From contig CALKMW010000008.1 in the NCBI GenBank assembly GCA_938092205.1, positions 1 through 52,021 on the forward strand: 52,021 nucleotides of DNA. The letters are read 5' to 3'. Positions 7,941-17,260 of the stretch are shown here, piece after piece. The notes beneath the pieces are model-generated. The model saw only the letters and a list, made by a program, of their open reading frames with translations, was not told the DNA's origin and made no database searches. Within the stretch, counting starts at the first letter, position 1; every line of letters starts with the position of its first letter. The position numbers were made by a program, and so were the translations under genes. The stretch comes from an uncultured Pseudomonadales bacterium (lineage in GTDB: Bacteria; Pseudomonadota; Gammaproteobacteria; Pseudomonadales; Porticoccaceae).

Positions 7941-8747
7941 ATGCCTGAATTGCCAGAAGTAGAAACCACCCTTCGTGGAATAGCCCCCTATGTTGAGGGT
8001 CAAAAAATTACTGACATAACCGTCCGTCAACCACGACTTCGATGGCCAGTAACTGACAATATTCAAGATATTGTGCGTGAACAAACCGTCAGACAGCTAA
8101 GCCGTAGGGCCAAATATATCTTGCTGCAACTAGATCATGGGTCGATTTTAATTCATTTAGGGATGAGCGGAAGCCTGAGGATTGTTGAGCCCAAGGAAAA
8201 TTGGCGCAAGCATGACCATATTGAAATGCAGTTAGCCAATAATCAAGCATTGCGTTACCACGACCCGCGTCGATTTGGCTGTTGGCTTTGGTCGGCTGCT
8301 GAGCATTCGCAACTGGGCAATTTGGGGCCAGAACCCCTTACTGAGACATTTCATGGCGACCACTTATACAGTGCTTCTCGCAACCGAAAAATGGCAGTTA
8401 AGCCATTTATAATGACCAATTCGATTGTTGTTGGTGTTGGCAATATCTATGCCTCAGAAGCGCTTTTTCGCAGCGGCATTCGGCCAGATCGGGCGGCCTG
8501 CAATATATCGAAAAAACGCTACGATGAGTTGGCAAAAAATATTAAAGATGTTTTGGCAGCAGCGATTTATCAGGGCGGTACCACTTTACGTGACTTTGTA
8601 AATAGTGAGGGGCAACCCGGTTATTTTCAGCAATCACTCGACGTCTATGGCCGCGGGGGTGAATCCTGTAATCAGTGCCAAGCCAAGCTTAAGGAAATCA
8701 GGCTGGGGCAAAGAAGCTCAGTTTTTTGCCCTCGATGCCAAAGGTAA
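7941..8747 (+). CDS. mutM: Formamidopyrimidine-DNA glycosylase (bifunctional glycosylase/AP lyase)
   Basis: Removes 8-oxoguanine and formamidopyrimidines from oxidised DNA and cleaves the abasic site. The mature N-terminus [13 protein letters not shown] carries the catalytic proline and glutamate directly after the initiator Met, which fixes the start. [10 protein letters not shown] (near residue 53) supplies the conserved lysine. The helix-two-turn-helix segment [18 protein letters not shown] lies near residue 160. The C-terminal zinc finger is intact, with CNQCQ and CPRCQR. It has 268 residues, a normal length. It is divergent from exbD and convergent with coaD, with only 13 bases between stops. 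Confidence 0.97.
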   Translation: MPELPEVETTLRGIAPYVEGQKITDITVRQPRLRWPVTDNIQDIVREQTVRQLSRRAKYILLQLDHGSILIHLGMSGSLRIVEPKENWRKHDHIEMQLANNQALRYHDPRRFGCWLWSAAEHSQLGNLGPEPLTETFHGDHLYSASRNRKMAVKPFIMTNSIVVGVGNIYASEALFRSGIRPDRAACNISKKRYDELAKNIKDVLAAAIYQGGTTLRDFVNSEGQPGYFQQSLDVYGRGGESCNQCQAKLKEIRLGQRSSVFCPRCQR

Positions 8748-8760
8748 ATGCCGAAAAACT

Positions 8761-9255
<495 letters not shown>

Positions 9256-9282
9256 CTACCTGCTAAATTTAGGAATTGCATC

Positions 9283-9882
9283 TTACTTAATTAAACCACT
9301 TTGCTCAACGTATGCAAAAAGGCAAAAACGAACATTGCCGGCTGCTTTATCTTTTAATAGCTGCCAATTAGGCGGCATAGGTTGCGGCTCTGTTAGGGGT
9401 AGCTCGCAATAAATTAATGCATTTTTCGCCAGCCACATACCCTCAATTAACAGCTGAACTACGTTTGAATGCAATTTTTTATCAAATGGCGGATCCAAAA
9501 AAACCACATCAAATTGTGACTTTTCTGTGTTTTTCTCAAGAAATTTAAGGGTGTCTGTGGCAACAATGGTTAGACCACCTGCGTTAAGTAGGCCTTTATT
9601 GCTGTTCAATTGAGCAATAGCAGACCGATTATTCTCAAGCGCAACACAGTGTTTCGCTCCTCTGGATAATGCCTCAAAACACAGGGCGCCAGAGCCGGCA
9701 AAAAGGTCAAGGCATCTGGCTCCCTCAATAGAAGGCGCTAGCCAGTTAAATAAGGTTTCTCTTATGCGGCTGCCAGTGGGGCGCAGGCCCTCTGTAGCGC
9801 TAAACTTAAGTAGCCTACTGCGCCATTTGCCAGCAATAATTCGCACAGACTCTGGTGCTTGGTTAGGTGTTTTTTTTGCCAA
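9283..9882 (-). CDS. rsmD: 16S rRNA (guanine(966)-N(2))-methyltransferase
   Basis: A SAM-dependent methyltransferase that modifies G966 of 16S rRNA during 30S assembly. The 199-residue protein has the family N-terminus VRIIAGKWRSRLL, then RPTGSRIRETLFNWL. The SAM-binding loop is CLDLFAGSGALCFEALSRGA near residue 60, and the catalytic DPPF motif (VVFLDPPFDKK) is near residue 128. It is upstream of coaD in a two-gene unit and divergent from ftsY, a grouping known from many gammaproteobacteria. Confidence 0.95.
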   Translation of the reverse strand: MAKKTPNQAPESVRIIAGKWRSRLLKFSATEGLRPTGSRIRETLFNWLAPSIEGARCLDLFAGSGALCFEALSRGAKHCVALENNRSAIAQLNSNKGLLNAGGLTIVATDTLKFLEKNTEKSQFDVVFLDPPFDKKLHSNVVQLLIEGMWLAKNALIYCELPLTEPQPMPPNWQLLKDKAAGNVRFCLFAYVEQSGLIK

Positions 9883-10005
9883 TGAAGCATTCCCCCAGTC
9901 AAAATATGCAGCCCTTTAGATATGGGACTGTTGTTAGGGATAGGATACACTAGATAGTGACAATGCAGTAAACCAACCTTTTAGTCGTGGGAGTTTTTAA
10001 AATCA

Positions 10006-11043
10006 ATGGACCAGCCAGAAAAAAAATCTTTTTTTGATCGATTTAAGCGCAATAATTCAGAGTCAGAAGTCAGTAGCGCTACTGCAAATACCGATCAGGC
10101 AGATTCTGGTGCGACAAAGCCCGCTCAGACCTTTTTGGGGCGAATGCGCAAGGCGCTGGCGCGAACTAGCAGTGGTTTTGGCAGCCTATTTCTGGGTAAA
10201 AAAGTCATTGACGCAGAAATTTTAGAAGAGCTAGAAACGCTCTTGCTAGTTGCCGATGTTGGTATTGAGGTAACTGAATCGATAATTAAAGAGCTTACCG
10301 AGCAAGTGCAGCGCAATCAGTTACAAGATGGCGCCGCACTGCATTCGGCGCTTAAGACATTGCTACATGCCAAATTGCAGCCCTGTGAAATGCCGCTGAA
10401 CACAGAATCAAATAATGGGCCCTTTGTTATATTGGTTGTGGGGGTAAACGGCGTTGGCAAAACAACCACCATTGGCAAAATAGCCAATCGTTTAAAACAG
10501 CAGGGGCAGTCAGTATTGCTAGCTGCAGGCGACACATTTAGAGCAGCTGCGGTAGAGCAATTGCAAGCCTGGGGCGAGCGTAACCAGGTACCAGTTGTTG
10601 CTCAGCACACCGGGGCAGACAGTGCCTCGGTTATTTTTGATGCCATTCAGGCCGCCAAAAGTCGTGGTATTGATGTAGTAATTGCTGATACCGCCGGAAG
10701 GCTGCATAACAAAGCCAACCTTATGGAAGAGTTAGAAAAAGTTAAGCGCGTGGCGGGCAAGCTAGATGACACTGCCCCGCACGAGGTGCTGCTAGTATTA
10801 GATGCGGGAACCGGACAAAATGCTGTGGCTCAAATGAACCAGTTTAATCAATCAGTAGGCGTTTCCGGCATCGCCTTAACCAAATTAGATGGCACCGCAA
10901 AAGGGGGGGTTATTTTCGCCCTAGCCGAACAGTTCTTAACCCCTATTCGCTACATTGGCGTGGGTGAGGGCCAAGAAGATCTTCAAACTTTTGTTGCTAG
11001 CGATTTTATTGAAGCACTAATGGGCACTGAGCAGAGCGAGTAA
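10006..11043 (+). CDS. ftsY: Signal recognition particle receptor FtsY
   Basis: An SRP receptor GTPase that docks ribosome-SRP complexes at the inner membrane. The N and G domains are complete. The P-loop GVNGVGKTTTIGK lies near residue 147, DTFRAAAVEQLQAW near 177, DTAGRLHNK near 229, TKLDGTAKGG near 289, and the GVGEGQEDL closing motif near 319. The acidic A domain ahead of the NG core is only about 50 residues, much shorter than in E. coli. In most gammaproteobacteria ftsE and ftsX follow and lead into rpoH. Here only 222 bases separate ftsY from rpoH and no ftsEX sequence is present. Confidence 0.97.
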   Translation: MDQPEKKSFFDRFKRNNSESEVSSATANTDQADSGATKPAQTFLGRMRKALARTSSGFGSLFLGKKVIDAEILEELETLLLVADVGIEVTESIIKELTEQVQRNQLQDGAALHSALKTLLHAKLQPCEMPLNTESNNGPFVILVVGVNGVGKTTTIGKIANRLKQQGQSVLLAAGDTFRAAAVEQLQAWGERNQVPVVAQHTGADSASVIFDAIQAAKSRGIDVVIADTAGRLHNKANLMEELEKVKRVAGKLDDTAPHEVLLVLDAGTGQNAVAQMNQFNQSVGVSGIALTKLDGTAKGGVIFALAEQFLTPIRYIGVGEGQEDLQTFVASDFIEALMGTEQSE

Positions 11044-11190
11044 ACAATGATTTATTTGATAGCCGCATTGAGCTATTTGACCCAAGATTAAAGGGTTCTG
11101 AGGCTATTAGCTGGCCGTTGGCAGAAATATCAAGGGCATAAACCAAGATATAAATACCATCGTAGAATAGAATGTTACCTGTAATATTTA

Positions 11191-11218
11191 CTTGAAATCC
11201 GCAGATTAGGCACCATGT
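11191..11218 (+). promoter_or_regulatory. Sigma-32-like promoter upstream of rpoH
   Basis: CTTGAAA (11191-11197) and CACCATGT (11211-11218) are separated by 13 bases. The heat-shock sigma consensus is CTTGAAA, 11-16 bases, then CCCCATnT; only one defined position differs. It lies 48-75 bases before the rpoH start and would give a start near 11225. This implies that sigma-32 may drive its own gene here, which is inference. Confidence 0.5.
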
Positions 11219-11227
11219 TTAAAATAC

Positions 11228-11236
11228 TGCTATAAT
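11228..11236 (+). promoter_or_regulatory. Extended -10 housekeeping promoter of rpoH
   Basis: TGC followed by TATAAT forms an extended -10 element (TGnTATAAT), with the start expected near 11243. A good -35 is not seen, as is common for extended -10 promoters. It overlaps the start region of the sigma-32-like promoter, so the two would compete. Confidence 0.55.
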
Positions 11237-11265
11237 GGGCGGCTGAGACAAGAGTTTTTTTAAGT

Positions 11266-12120
11266 ATGAGTAATTCACTTCAAACAATGGACTGGATGAG
11301 TCCTGGCGCTAACCTGAATGCCTACATTCAGGGGACTGCCTCTGTGCCCATCTTATCTTTGGATGAAGAGCGCTCGCTTGGTGAAGCGCTGTACTATGAA
11401 GGCGATCTTGAGGCCGCACGCCGTATGGTTATGGCGCATCTTCGTTTTGTTGTGCATATCGCGCGATCTTACAATGGTTATGGGTTACCGCTGGGTGATT
11501 TAATCCAAGAGGGTAACGTTGGCCTAATGAAGGCAGTTAAGCGTTTCAATCCTGAAAAAGGCGCACGTTTGGTGTCTTTTGCTGTGCACTGGATCAAAGC
11601 AGAGATTCATGAATTTATTCTTCGCAACTGGAGAATCGTTAAAATTGCCACGACAAAATCACAGCGCAAATTGTTCTTCAACCTTCGCGGCGCCAAGAAG
11701 CAGTTGCAATGGTTGTCTGCAGATGAAGCCAAGGCTGTTGCGGATGATTTAGGTGTTGAAGTTAAAGATGTTATGGAAATGGAAAAGCGCCTCGCGGCCC
11801 ACGATACATGTTTTGACGCGCCGGACGATGACGATGACGAAAAAACTGCCTATGCACCGGCACTTTATCTCGAAGATAAAAGTGCAAACCCTGCTGAGCA
11901 GATTGAAAATCAAGATTTTGAAAATGATAGCAACGCGCGACTTGGGTTAGCCGTTCAGGCCTTAGACCAACGCAGCCAAGATATCCTTCAGCGCCGCTGG
12001 CTAGACGACGACAAAGCCACGCTGCATCAGTTAGCCGATGAATACGGTGTTTCTGCAGAAAGAATTCGTCAGCTTGAAAAAAACGCGATGATTAAAGTTC
12101 GTGCTGCCATGGAAGCCTAA
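11266..12120 (+). CDS. rpoH: RNA polymerase sigma-32 (heat shock) factor
   Basis: Directs RNA polymerase to heat-shock promoters. The 284-residue protein has sigma region 2 ([37 protein letters not shown], about residues 53-89) and the -10 recognition segment [23 protein letters not shown]. The RpoH box QRKLFFNLR near residue 132 distinguishes RpoH from RpoD and RpoS. Region 4 ([22 protein letters not shown]) closes the protein. An acidic DDDDDE stretch lies near residue 188. It stands alone with its own two candidate promoters and an intrinsic terminator. The ftsEX genes that usually precede it are absent. Confidence 0.97.
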   Translation: MSNSLQTMDWMSPGANLNAYIQGTASVPILSLDEERSLGEALYYEGDLEAARRMVMAHLRFVVHIARSYNGYGLPLGDLIQEGNVGLMKAVKRFNPEKGARLVSFAVHWIKAEIHEFILRNWRIVKIATTKSQRKLFFNLRGAKKQLQWLSADEAKAVADDLGVEVKDVMEMEKRLAAHDTCFDAPDDDDDEKTAYAPALYLEDKSANPAEQIENQDFENDSNARLGLAVQALDQRSQDILQRRWLDDDKATLHQLADEYGVSAERIRQLEKNAMIKVRAAMEA

Positions 12121-12141
12121 TCAATTAACGAAGAGACGTGT

Positions 12142-12181
12142 AAAAAACCGCATAGGACACTTCTAACCATGCGGTTTTTTT
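12142..12181 (+). terminator. Rho-independent terminator after rpoH
   Basis: AAAAAACCGCAT pairs with ATGCGGTTTTTT around a 15-base loop and ends in seven T. It lies 21 bases beyond the rpoH stop and directly before the DUF423 gene. The A-run on the other side makes it potentially bidirectional. Confidence 0.85.
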
Positions 12182-12187
12182 ATACCT

Positions 12188-12565
12188 ATGAATAAATTAT
12201 TTTGGATAAAAACCGTAGCCATAAGCGGGCTACTATCGGTTGTGATCGGTGCGTTTGCTGCTCATATACTCGATGGCCTGCTATCTGCTCAACGCATGCA
12301 AACCCTAGATACTGCCGTGCAGTATCAAATTTTCCATACGCTCGCGCTACTCGGGCTTATAGGTGCTGATGACAGGTTATTAGCGGTGCGCTGGAAAAAA
12401 TATGCCGCAGGTTTTTTTCTGCTGGGTATGATTCTTTTTTGTGGCTCTTTATACATGCTTATTGCCACTAATATTTCAAAATTTGCCATAATCACGCCTG
12501 TGGGTGGCATATCATTTATGATGGGCTGGATAATGTTGCTACTAGCCGCAATAAGAGAAAAATAG
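12188..12565 (+). CDS. DUF423 family inner membrane protein
   Basis: A 125-residue protein with four hydrophobic segments (roughly residues 8-28, 45-62, 72-92 and 98-120). It matches the DUF423 (YgdD-like) family through its N-terminal GLLSVVIGAFAAHIL and the YQIFHTLALLGL segment. Function is not known for the family. Its stop codon directly abuts the trmB start (TAG-ATG), so the two are very likely co-transcribed and coupled. It begins 7 bases after the rpoH terminator, so some expression may come from read-through. Confidence 0.85.
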   Translation: MNKLFWIKTVAISGLLSVVIGAFAAHILDGLLSAQRMQTLDTAVQYQIFHTLALLGLIGADDRLLAVRWKKYAAGFFLLGMILFCGSLYMLIATNISKFAIITPVGGISFMMGWIMLLLAAIREK

Positions 12566-13255
12566 ATGGAAATTAAGCCAGAGTATCGGGATAAAACTAT
12601 TCGCAGCTTTGTGGTGAGAGCTGGTCGTATGACTAAGGCGCAACGCAGTGCCTTCGAATTAGGTTGGGATGCCTATGGTCTTCGATTGGCTGATGGCGCT
12701 ATAGATCTGGATACTGTGTTTGGGCGCAATAACTCCAAGGTTGTTGAGATCGGTTTTGGTATGGGCGGCTCGTTACTTGAAATGGTAGAGACACAACCAG
12801 ATACCGATTTTATCGGTATAGAGGTACATCCTCCCGGTGTTGGCAGCTTGATTAATGCCGCTCAAGAAAAAAACATTAGCAATCTTAAAGTGTATCTTGC
12901 CGATGCAACCGATGTGCTTAATGAATGCTTTGCCGATGGCAGTTTAGATAGAGTACAAATTTATTTTCCTGACCCATGGCACAAAAAAAAGCATAATAAA
13001 CGCCGAATTATTCAGCCAAAATTTTTACAGCTAATCCGAAAAAAATTACGTATCGGCGGTATTGTGCATATGGCCACTGACTGGCAGCCTTACGCCGAGC
13101 AAATGCTGGAGTTAATCGTTGAGGCAGATGGCTTTAAAAATATGGCCGAAGACTATGTGCCAAGACCTGATTTTAGGCCTTTGACAAAATTTGAGCGGCG
13201 CGGTGAAAGGTTAGGTCACGGAGTCTGGGACCTTATGGCTGAAAGACTACTATAA
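12566..13255 (+). CDS. trmB: tRNA (guanine-N(7)-)-methyltransferase
   Basis: Forms m7G46 in the variable loop of tRNAs using SAM. It has 229 residues. The N-terminal RSFVVRAGRMTKAQ is typical of the proteobacterial family. The SAM site VEIGFGMGGSLLEM is near residue 58, followed by FIGIEVHPPGVGSL near 81. The signature FPDPWHKKKHNKRRI near 134-148 is the substrate and catalytic segment, and TKFERRGERLGHGVWDL lies at the C-terminus. It is immediately downstream of the DUF423 gene with no gap. Confidence 0.97.
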   Translation: MEIKPEYRDKTIRSFVVRAGRMTKAQRSAFELGWDAYGLRLADGAIDLDTVFGRNNSKVVEIGFGMGGSLLEMVETQPDTDFIGIEVHPPGVGSLINAAQEKNISNLKVYLADATDVLNECFADGSLDRVQIYFPDPWHKKKHNKRRIIQPKFLQLIRKKLRIGGIVHMATDWQPYAEQMLELIVEADGFKNMAEDYVPRPDFRPLTKFERRGERLGHGVWDLMAERLL

Positions 13256-13369
13256 TTGTTGTTTTATAGGTTTCGGCGGGCAAAGAAGAACTATTTTAGA
13301 TTTTTTTAGTCATACAAATAGCCTAAACTAATCGTTAGGAAATTTAAATTTAATTATTGGGAAAAAAAG

Positions 13370-14110
13370 ATGAAAAAAATTAGCTTGATTTCAATCATTG
13401 CATTAGGCGTTTCAGCCTGTGGTCACGAGAATGCAACTGAGGCAGAGGTAGCGGTAATTGATACGCAGGACCAAAAGGTAAGTTACCTAATGGGTATGGA
13501 AAACGGTAAGGGTATTGGCTCTACCGGTATTGATTTAGATCTTGCAGCTTATCAGCAGGGTTTTGCCGATGGCGCGGCTAAGCTGGAATCAAAGCTTAGC
13601 GAGGAAGAAACTAGCGCCGCGATTCAGGCATTCCAGCAACAGATGATGGCTAAGCGTGAAGAGATGCAGAAGGCCGAGCGAGAAGCTGCCGAGCTTGAAT
13701 CAGGAGCTAACTTAGAAGAAGGCACAGCCTTCCTTGAAGCCAACGGCGCTAAAGAAGGCGTTGTAACTACAGAGTCAGGCCTACAATACAAAATTATTAC
13801 TGCGGGTACTGGTGCTAAGCCCTCTAAAGAAAGTACAGTTGAAGTACATTATGCGGGAAAGCTGTTAGATGGTACTGAGTTCGATAGCTCGATTAAGCGT
13901 GGTGTGCCTGTGAAATTTGGCGTTACACAGGTTATTCCTGGTTGGACTGAAGCCCTTCAGCTAATGCCCGAAGGATCGAAGTGGGAGTTATATATTCCTG
14001 CAGATTTGGGTTATGGTGCCGGCGGCCAAGGGCCGATAGGACCAAACTCAGTATTGATATTTGAAGTAGAATTGCTGACGGCCGATGTATCAAAGGCTAA
14101 CAAGGACTAA
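13370..14110 (+). CDS. FKBP-type peptidyl-prolyl cis-trans isomerase, probable lipoprotein (FkpA/Mip-like)
   Basis: A 246-residue envelope foldase. [17 protein letters not shown] is a signal peptide ending in a lipobox (VSAC), so Cys17 is probably lipidated. Residues about 33-110 form the helical FKBP-N dimerisation domain ([13 protein letters not shown] and a glutamate-rich helix). Residues about 130-238 are the isomerase domain, with [31 protein letters not shown] and the [22 protein letters not shown] ending. It should act in the periplasm on folding outer membrane and secreted proteins. An intrinsic terminator follows directly. Confidence 0.93.
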   Translation: MKKISLISIIALGVSACGHENATEAEVAVIDTQDQKVSYLMGMENGKGIGSTGIDLDLAAYQQGFADGAAKLESKLSEEETSAAIQAFQQQMMAKREEMQKAEREAAELESGANLEEGTAFLEANGAKEGVVTTESGLQYKIITAGTGAKPSKESTVEVHYAGKLLDGTEFDSSIKRGVPVKFGVTQVIPGWTEALQLMPEGSKWELYIPADLGYGAGGQGPIGPNSVLIFEVELLTADVSKANKD

Positions 14111-14128
14111 TTTATCCTTTATGCAATT

Positions 14129-14156
14129 AAAAGCCCCGTTAAAACGGGGCTTTTTT
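14129..14156. terminator. Bidirectional terminator between the FKBP gene and rsd
   Basis: AAAGCCCCGTT pairs with AACGGGGCTTT, followed by a T-run on the plus strand and by TTTTAATT on the minus strand. It serves the FKBP gene and probably also the convergent rsd gene, whose stop lies about 20 bases away. Confidence 0.88.
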
Positions 14157-14177
14157 ATATCAGTGTAAAAATGTTTT

Positions 14178-14678
14178 TTAATTGATAGGCTTTTTGGAAA
14201 TTAGTACCTGCTGATAATGGGCACTGTGCAAAATATTGACCATATTATCTTCAATTTCAAATCTTTGAGCCATATTTTCGCCCAAATTAGACAGGTCATT
14301 TGTCAGTGAAGACAGGTCGTCGGTGGCCAAATATTTGTCATTAAAGTCTAATAAAAGATCAGTTAGATTATAGATGGCGGGCAGAAGTTTTTTACCGGAG
14401 GCTAAAGCCTCGGCATCGTTAAATAGGTGACCTTCATTGATAAGCTGCTCAAAAATTTCAAAATGTCCCTCTGAAATATAATCAACTAATTGCTGGCAAA
14501 AGATTTGTAATAGCTTGCCTTGAGCAGGATCTTCCTCGTGAAAATCCTTGACCTTGCTGAGCTCACAAAAGGTAATAAGAAGCACTCGGCGAGCTTCAAG
14601 CCAATGCTTTAATCGTTCATGCGCCCAAGGCCAAAATTCATTTGGCTGTAAATTTTTATCTTCCATAAAACATTCCAT
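14178..14678 (-). CDS. rsd: Rsd/AlgQ family anti-sigma-70 factor
   Basis: A mostly helical 166-residue cytoplasmic protein of the Rsd/AlgQ family, which binds sigma-70 in stationary phase and favours alternative sigma factors. Typical features are LKHWLEARRVLLITFCEL near residue 22, the FCQQLVDYISEGHFEIFEQL helix near 62 and the LLDFNDKYLA segment near 106. The ORF starts MECFMEDK; the second ATG at 14666 is an equally good start. dsbB lies just upstream on the same strand, as algQ and dsbH do in Pseudomonas aeruginosa, which supports the call. It sits apart from rpoH by three genes on the opposite strand. Confidence 0.88.
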   Translation of the reverse strand: MECFMEDKNLQPNEFWPWAHERLKHWLEARRVLLITFCELSKVKDFHEEDPAQGKLLQIFCQQLVDYISEGHFEIFEQLINEGHLFNDAEALASGKKLLPAIYNLTDLLLDFNDKYLATDDLSSLTNDLSNLGENMAQRFEIEDNMVNILHSAHYQQVLISKKPIN

Positions 14679-14797
14679 AATCCATAGTATTTATCACAGC
14701 TTACTCTTTTTAACATAAGAAAGGAAAATTTTTATGTACTAGCCAATAGCTGCTTTTTGTTAGAAATGTTTTGGCTTAAAGGCATTAATTTTATAAA

Positions 14798-15292
14798 TTA
14801 TGCCTTTCGGGTGAACTGAAGAATTCCCACTAGGGCATAGCCGATAAAGGCAATTAAAACCCATCCGGGCATGCTAATTCCCAATAGTTGCCACTGTACT
14901 TCGGCACAGTTGCCATCGCCGCGTAACAGGTGAGACAGCGCTTCAGATAAAGAGAAAGCATCAAATAAATAATCAACGGGTACGCCGCAGGCAGGTACCT
15001 GATCCTCAGGTAGGCTTTGAAGCCACAGTTGTTTTACAGAAAAATAGCCACCAATCAACGCCATAAGCGTAGACAGGCTGGCGTAGATCTTTTGCCCATA
15101 TTGCCCGGGGTTATGCAGTGCAGCGATTGCGCAAATAACTGCGATGGCGATAACGAATACACGCTGGGTGATGCACAGATAGCAGGGCTCTAAAAGCAAA
15201 TGATTTTGGAAATAAAACACAGCAATAACAATTAACAATGCCCCAGAAAGGCTTTGCAGGATATTAAGGGCTCTATGATTTGCAAGCTGCAT
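14798..15292 (-). CDS. dsbB: Disulfide bond formation protein B
   Basis: An inner membrane quinone reductase that reoxidises DsbA. It has 164 residues and four hydrophobic segments. The first cysteine pair is in the LEPCYLCITQR motif (residues about 31-41), facing the periplasm. The second pair is provided by VPACGV and GDGNCAEVQW in the second periplasmic loop. All four working cysteines are present. dsbA is not in the window. The 119-base interval to rsd holds no obvious terminator, so co-transcription with rsd is possible. Confidence 0.95.
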   Translation of the reverse strand: MQLANHRALNILQSLSGALLIVIAVFYFQNHLLLEPCYLCITQRVFVIAIAVICAIAALHNPGQYGQKIYASLSTLMALIGGYFSVKQLWLQSLPEDQVPACGVPVDYLFDAFSLSEALSHLLRGDGNCAEVQWQLLGISMPGWVLIAFIGYALVGILQFTRKA

Positions 15293-15353
15293 ATTTTTTT
15301 CCTAATACAATGGCTGGCTAATTGTATCTTATTTGATTGTTTTACCAATTAGT

Positions 15354-16931
15354 TTATGAGGATTTCCAGTACTCAGATAAAAATTGATCAAATGAAATCT
15401 GGTCACTGTCTTCTTGTGCCGCCTGCTGAAGATGTGACTGCCGCGCAAGATCGGAATAATGTGCGGTTACTGCCTGATCGGGGCGGGCACTTTGAAAGAA
15501 TCGCCGGTGTTCTTGCGCCTTACGCATGGCCATTCTGAAGTACGTTTCATTGTTGCTCTGCATTTCACCTAGCATAGCGGCAGATGGAGTAATGCTAGGG
15601 TTCTCGATAGCTGACTGCATATGGCGAAGAGCAGACAAATATTGATTATTACCATTATGTGCAGCATCCAATTGTTCAGCTACTGGCTGCATTTGTAGCA
15701 GCAGGTCTGCACCCCATTCTCGAAGGTTTTGCTCTTTACTATCACGACAAAGATTAAGCTCAGGATCGCGCCCTTGATAAACCGTGCGCAACATATTTTC
15801 TGATAGCGCTAAAGATTCAGCGCTAGTGGTCTGCACACTGTCAGAAAACAAGCAAAATAGCAGGAAAGTATCTAGGAAGCGGATGGTTTGCGCGTCTATA
15901 CCGCAGGCAAGCATTGGATTTACATCCAAGCATCGAACCTCAATATATTCAACGCCGCGATGCTCTAGAGCTTGGAGGGGCGTCTCGTCTGGTGTTGCAG
16001 TGCGCTTGGGTCGAATAGCGCTGTAAAATTCGTTCTCAATCTGTAAAAGGTGAGTATTGAGTTGCTTGTAGTTGCCTTGATCGTCTTTAAGTCCAATTTC
16101 ATCATAGGGCTGGTAGGGCTTAGCTAGGGCATCACGTAGGGTTGTCACATATTCTTCCAGGCTATTGTAAGAAATATCCACAGAGCATTGCGCCTGACTT
16201 TGATAGCCTAGATCCCCCATCCTTAACGAGGTTGCGTAGGGTTGGTGAAGGCTGTGACTGTCACTGCCTACAGGGCTTAAGCGATGGTCTCGATTGGCTA
16301 CAAAGCTTCTGCAAACAGCAGGTGCTGAGCCTAAAAGATAAAGCAACAGCCAAGCATAGCGACGAAAATTGCGAATTAGTTGAAAGTACCCCTCGGACTT
16401 AAAATCCTGTAACGACTGAGTATTCTGTTGTTGTTGCTGAAGCTCAATCCATAGCTCGTCAGGCACAGAAAAATTGTAATGAATTCCCGCAATAGTTTGC
16501 ATAGATCGACCGTATCTATGGCCTAAGCCCAGTCGGTATACTTGCTTCATGATGCCTATATTTGAACAGCCATATTTCGCTATTGGAATTTGCTCATCAG
16601 CCCCTAGCTGGCAAGGCATACTGCTCGCCCAAAGTAATTCTTCGCCAATATGGCGATAAGTAAATCGATGAATATCATCCAGCTCGGCAAGCACTTGCTC
16701 AATTGAGCAAGAGGGAGCGGTAATAAATTCTAATAAAGCCTCAGAATAGTCCGTGGTAATTGACGGATGTTTTAAAGCCGAACCCAATGCTTGCGGGTGA
16801 GGTGAATTTGCAATATGCCCGCTTGGCGAAACTCGCAGGCTTTCTTTTTCAATGCCGCGAACAATACCCCGCAAATGTGCGATTGCATGTGGATTTTCAA
16901 ATAATGCCAAGCGATCAGTCAAAGATGCCAT
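15354..16931 (-). CDS. gshA: Glutamate--cysteine ligase (proteobacterial type)
   Basis: First step of glutathione synthesis: ATP-dependent joining of glutamate and cysteine. At 525 residues it matches the E. coli-type enzyme. Visible family segments are RGIEKESLRVSPSGHIANSPHP (residues about 25-46), TTDYSEALLEFITAP, LGADEQIPIAKYGCSNIG near 108, the RGVEYIEVRCLDVNPM motif near 328-343 and the C-terminal SNNETYFRMAMRKAQEH. gshB lies 16 kb away on the same strand, so the pathway is split. It is 11 bases downstream of a small unknown gene. Confidence 0.96.
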   Translation of the reverse strand: MASLTDRLALFENPHAIAHLRGIVRGIEKESLRVSPSGHIANSPHPQALGSALKHPSITTDYSEALLEFITAPSCSIEQVLAELDDIHRFTYRHIGEELLWASSMPCQLGADEQIPIAKYGCSNIGIMKQVYRLGLGHRYGRSMQTIAGIHYNFSVPDELWIELQQQQQNTQSLQDFKSEGYFQLIRNFRRYAWLLLYLLGSAPAVCRSFVANRDHRLSPVGSDSHSLHQPYATSLRMGDLGYQSQAQCSVDISYNSLEEYVTTLRDALAKPYQPYDEIGLKDDQGNYKQLNTHLLQIENEFYSAIRPKRTATPDETPLQALEHRGVEYIEVRCLDVNPMLACGIDAQTIRFLDTFLLFCLFSDSVQTTSAESLALSENMLRTVYQGRDPELNLCRDSKEQNLREWGADLLLQMQPVAEQLDAAHNGNNQYLSALRHMQSAIENPSITPSAAMLGEMQSNNETYFRMAMRKAQEHRRFFQSARPDQAVTAHYSDLARQSHLQQAAQEDSDQISFDQFLSEYWKSS

Positions 16932-16942
16932 ATTATTCCTAG

Positions 16943-17176
16943 CTAAGCCGCATTAGGTGAGTTATCGGAAATAATAATGTTACCCTTTGAGTCGACTTTG
17001 CAGGCAGTTACCTTGGCGCGCAGTTCAATATCCTTGGCATTAAGCTCAATCAGTTTATTAAGCGCAATATCCTGATGCTCGGAATTAAAAAGGGGATTAT
17101 TTTTTTCGTGGGCAGTCCAGGTTAAATCTTTGCCGAGAACACGGCCGTCAGACATTTGTAAGATATATCGAACCAT
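16943..17176 (-). CDS. Small protein of unknown function upstream of gshA
   Basis: I do not recognise a characterised family. From the ATG at 17176 it has 77 residues, beginning MVRYILQMSDGRVLGKDL. The ORF track extends it to a TTG at 17245 (100 residues), but neither start has a clear ribosome site. The alternation of short strand-like stretches with charged residues, and VTACKVDSKGNIIIS near the end, suggest a small soluble mostly beta protein with one cysteine. It lies between the LplT-like transporter and gshA on the same strand with tight spacing, so it is probably in one transcript with them. Confidence 0.6.
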   Translation of the reverse strand: MVRYILQMSDGRVLGKDLTWTAHEKNNPLFNSEHQDIALNKLIELNAKDIELRAKVTACKVDSKGNIIISDNSPNAA

Positions 17177-17260
17177 ATATTTGCCGTGACAGTACCATTT
17201 GATTAATGAATATTTTAACCCATAGGCGCTAGGGATAAAAAGCAAATTAGTACCATAAGA

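Noticed and set aside
15356-16402. Several plus-strand ORFs of 60-86 residues opposite gshA
   Set aside because: All are antisense shadows of a complete gshA and show no ribosome sites or recognisable motifs.
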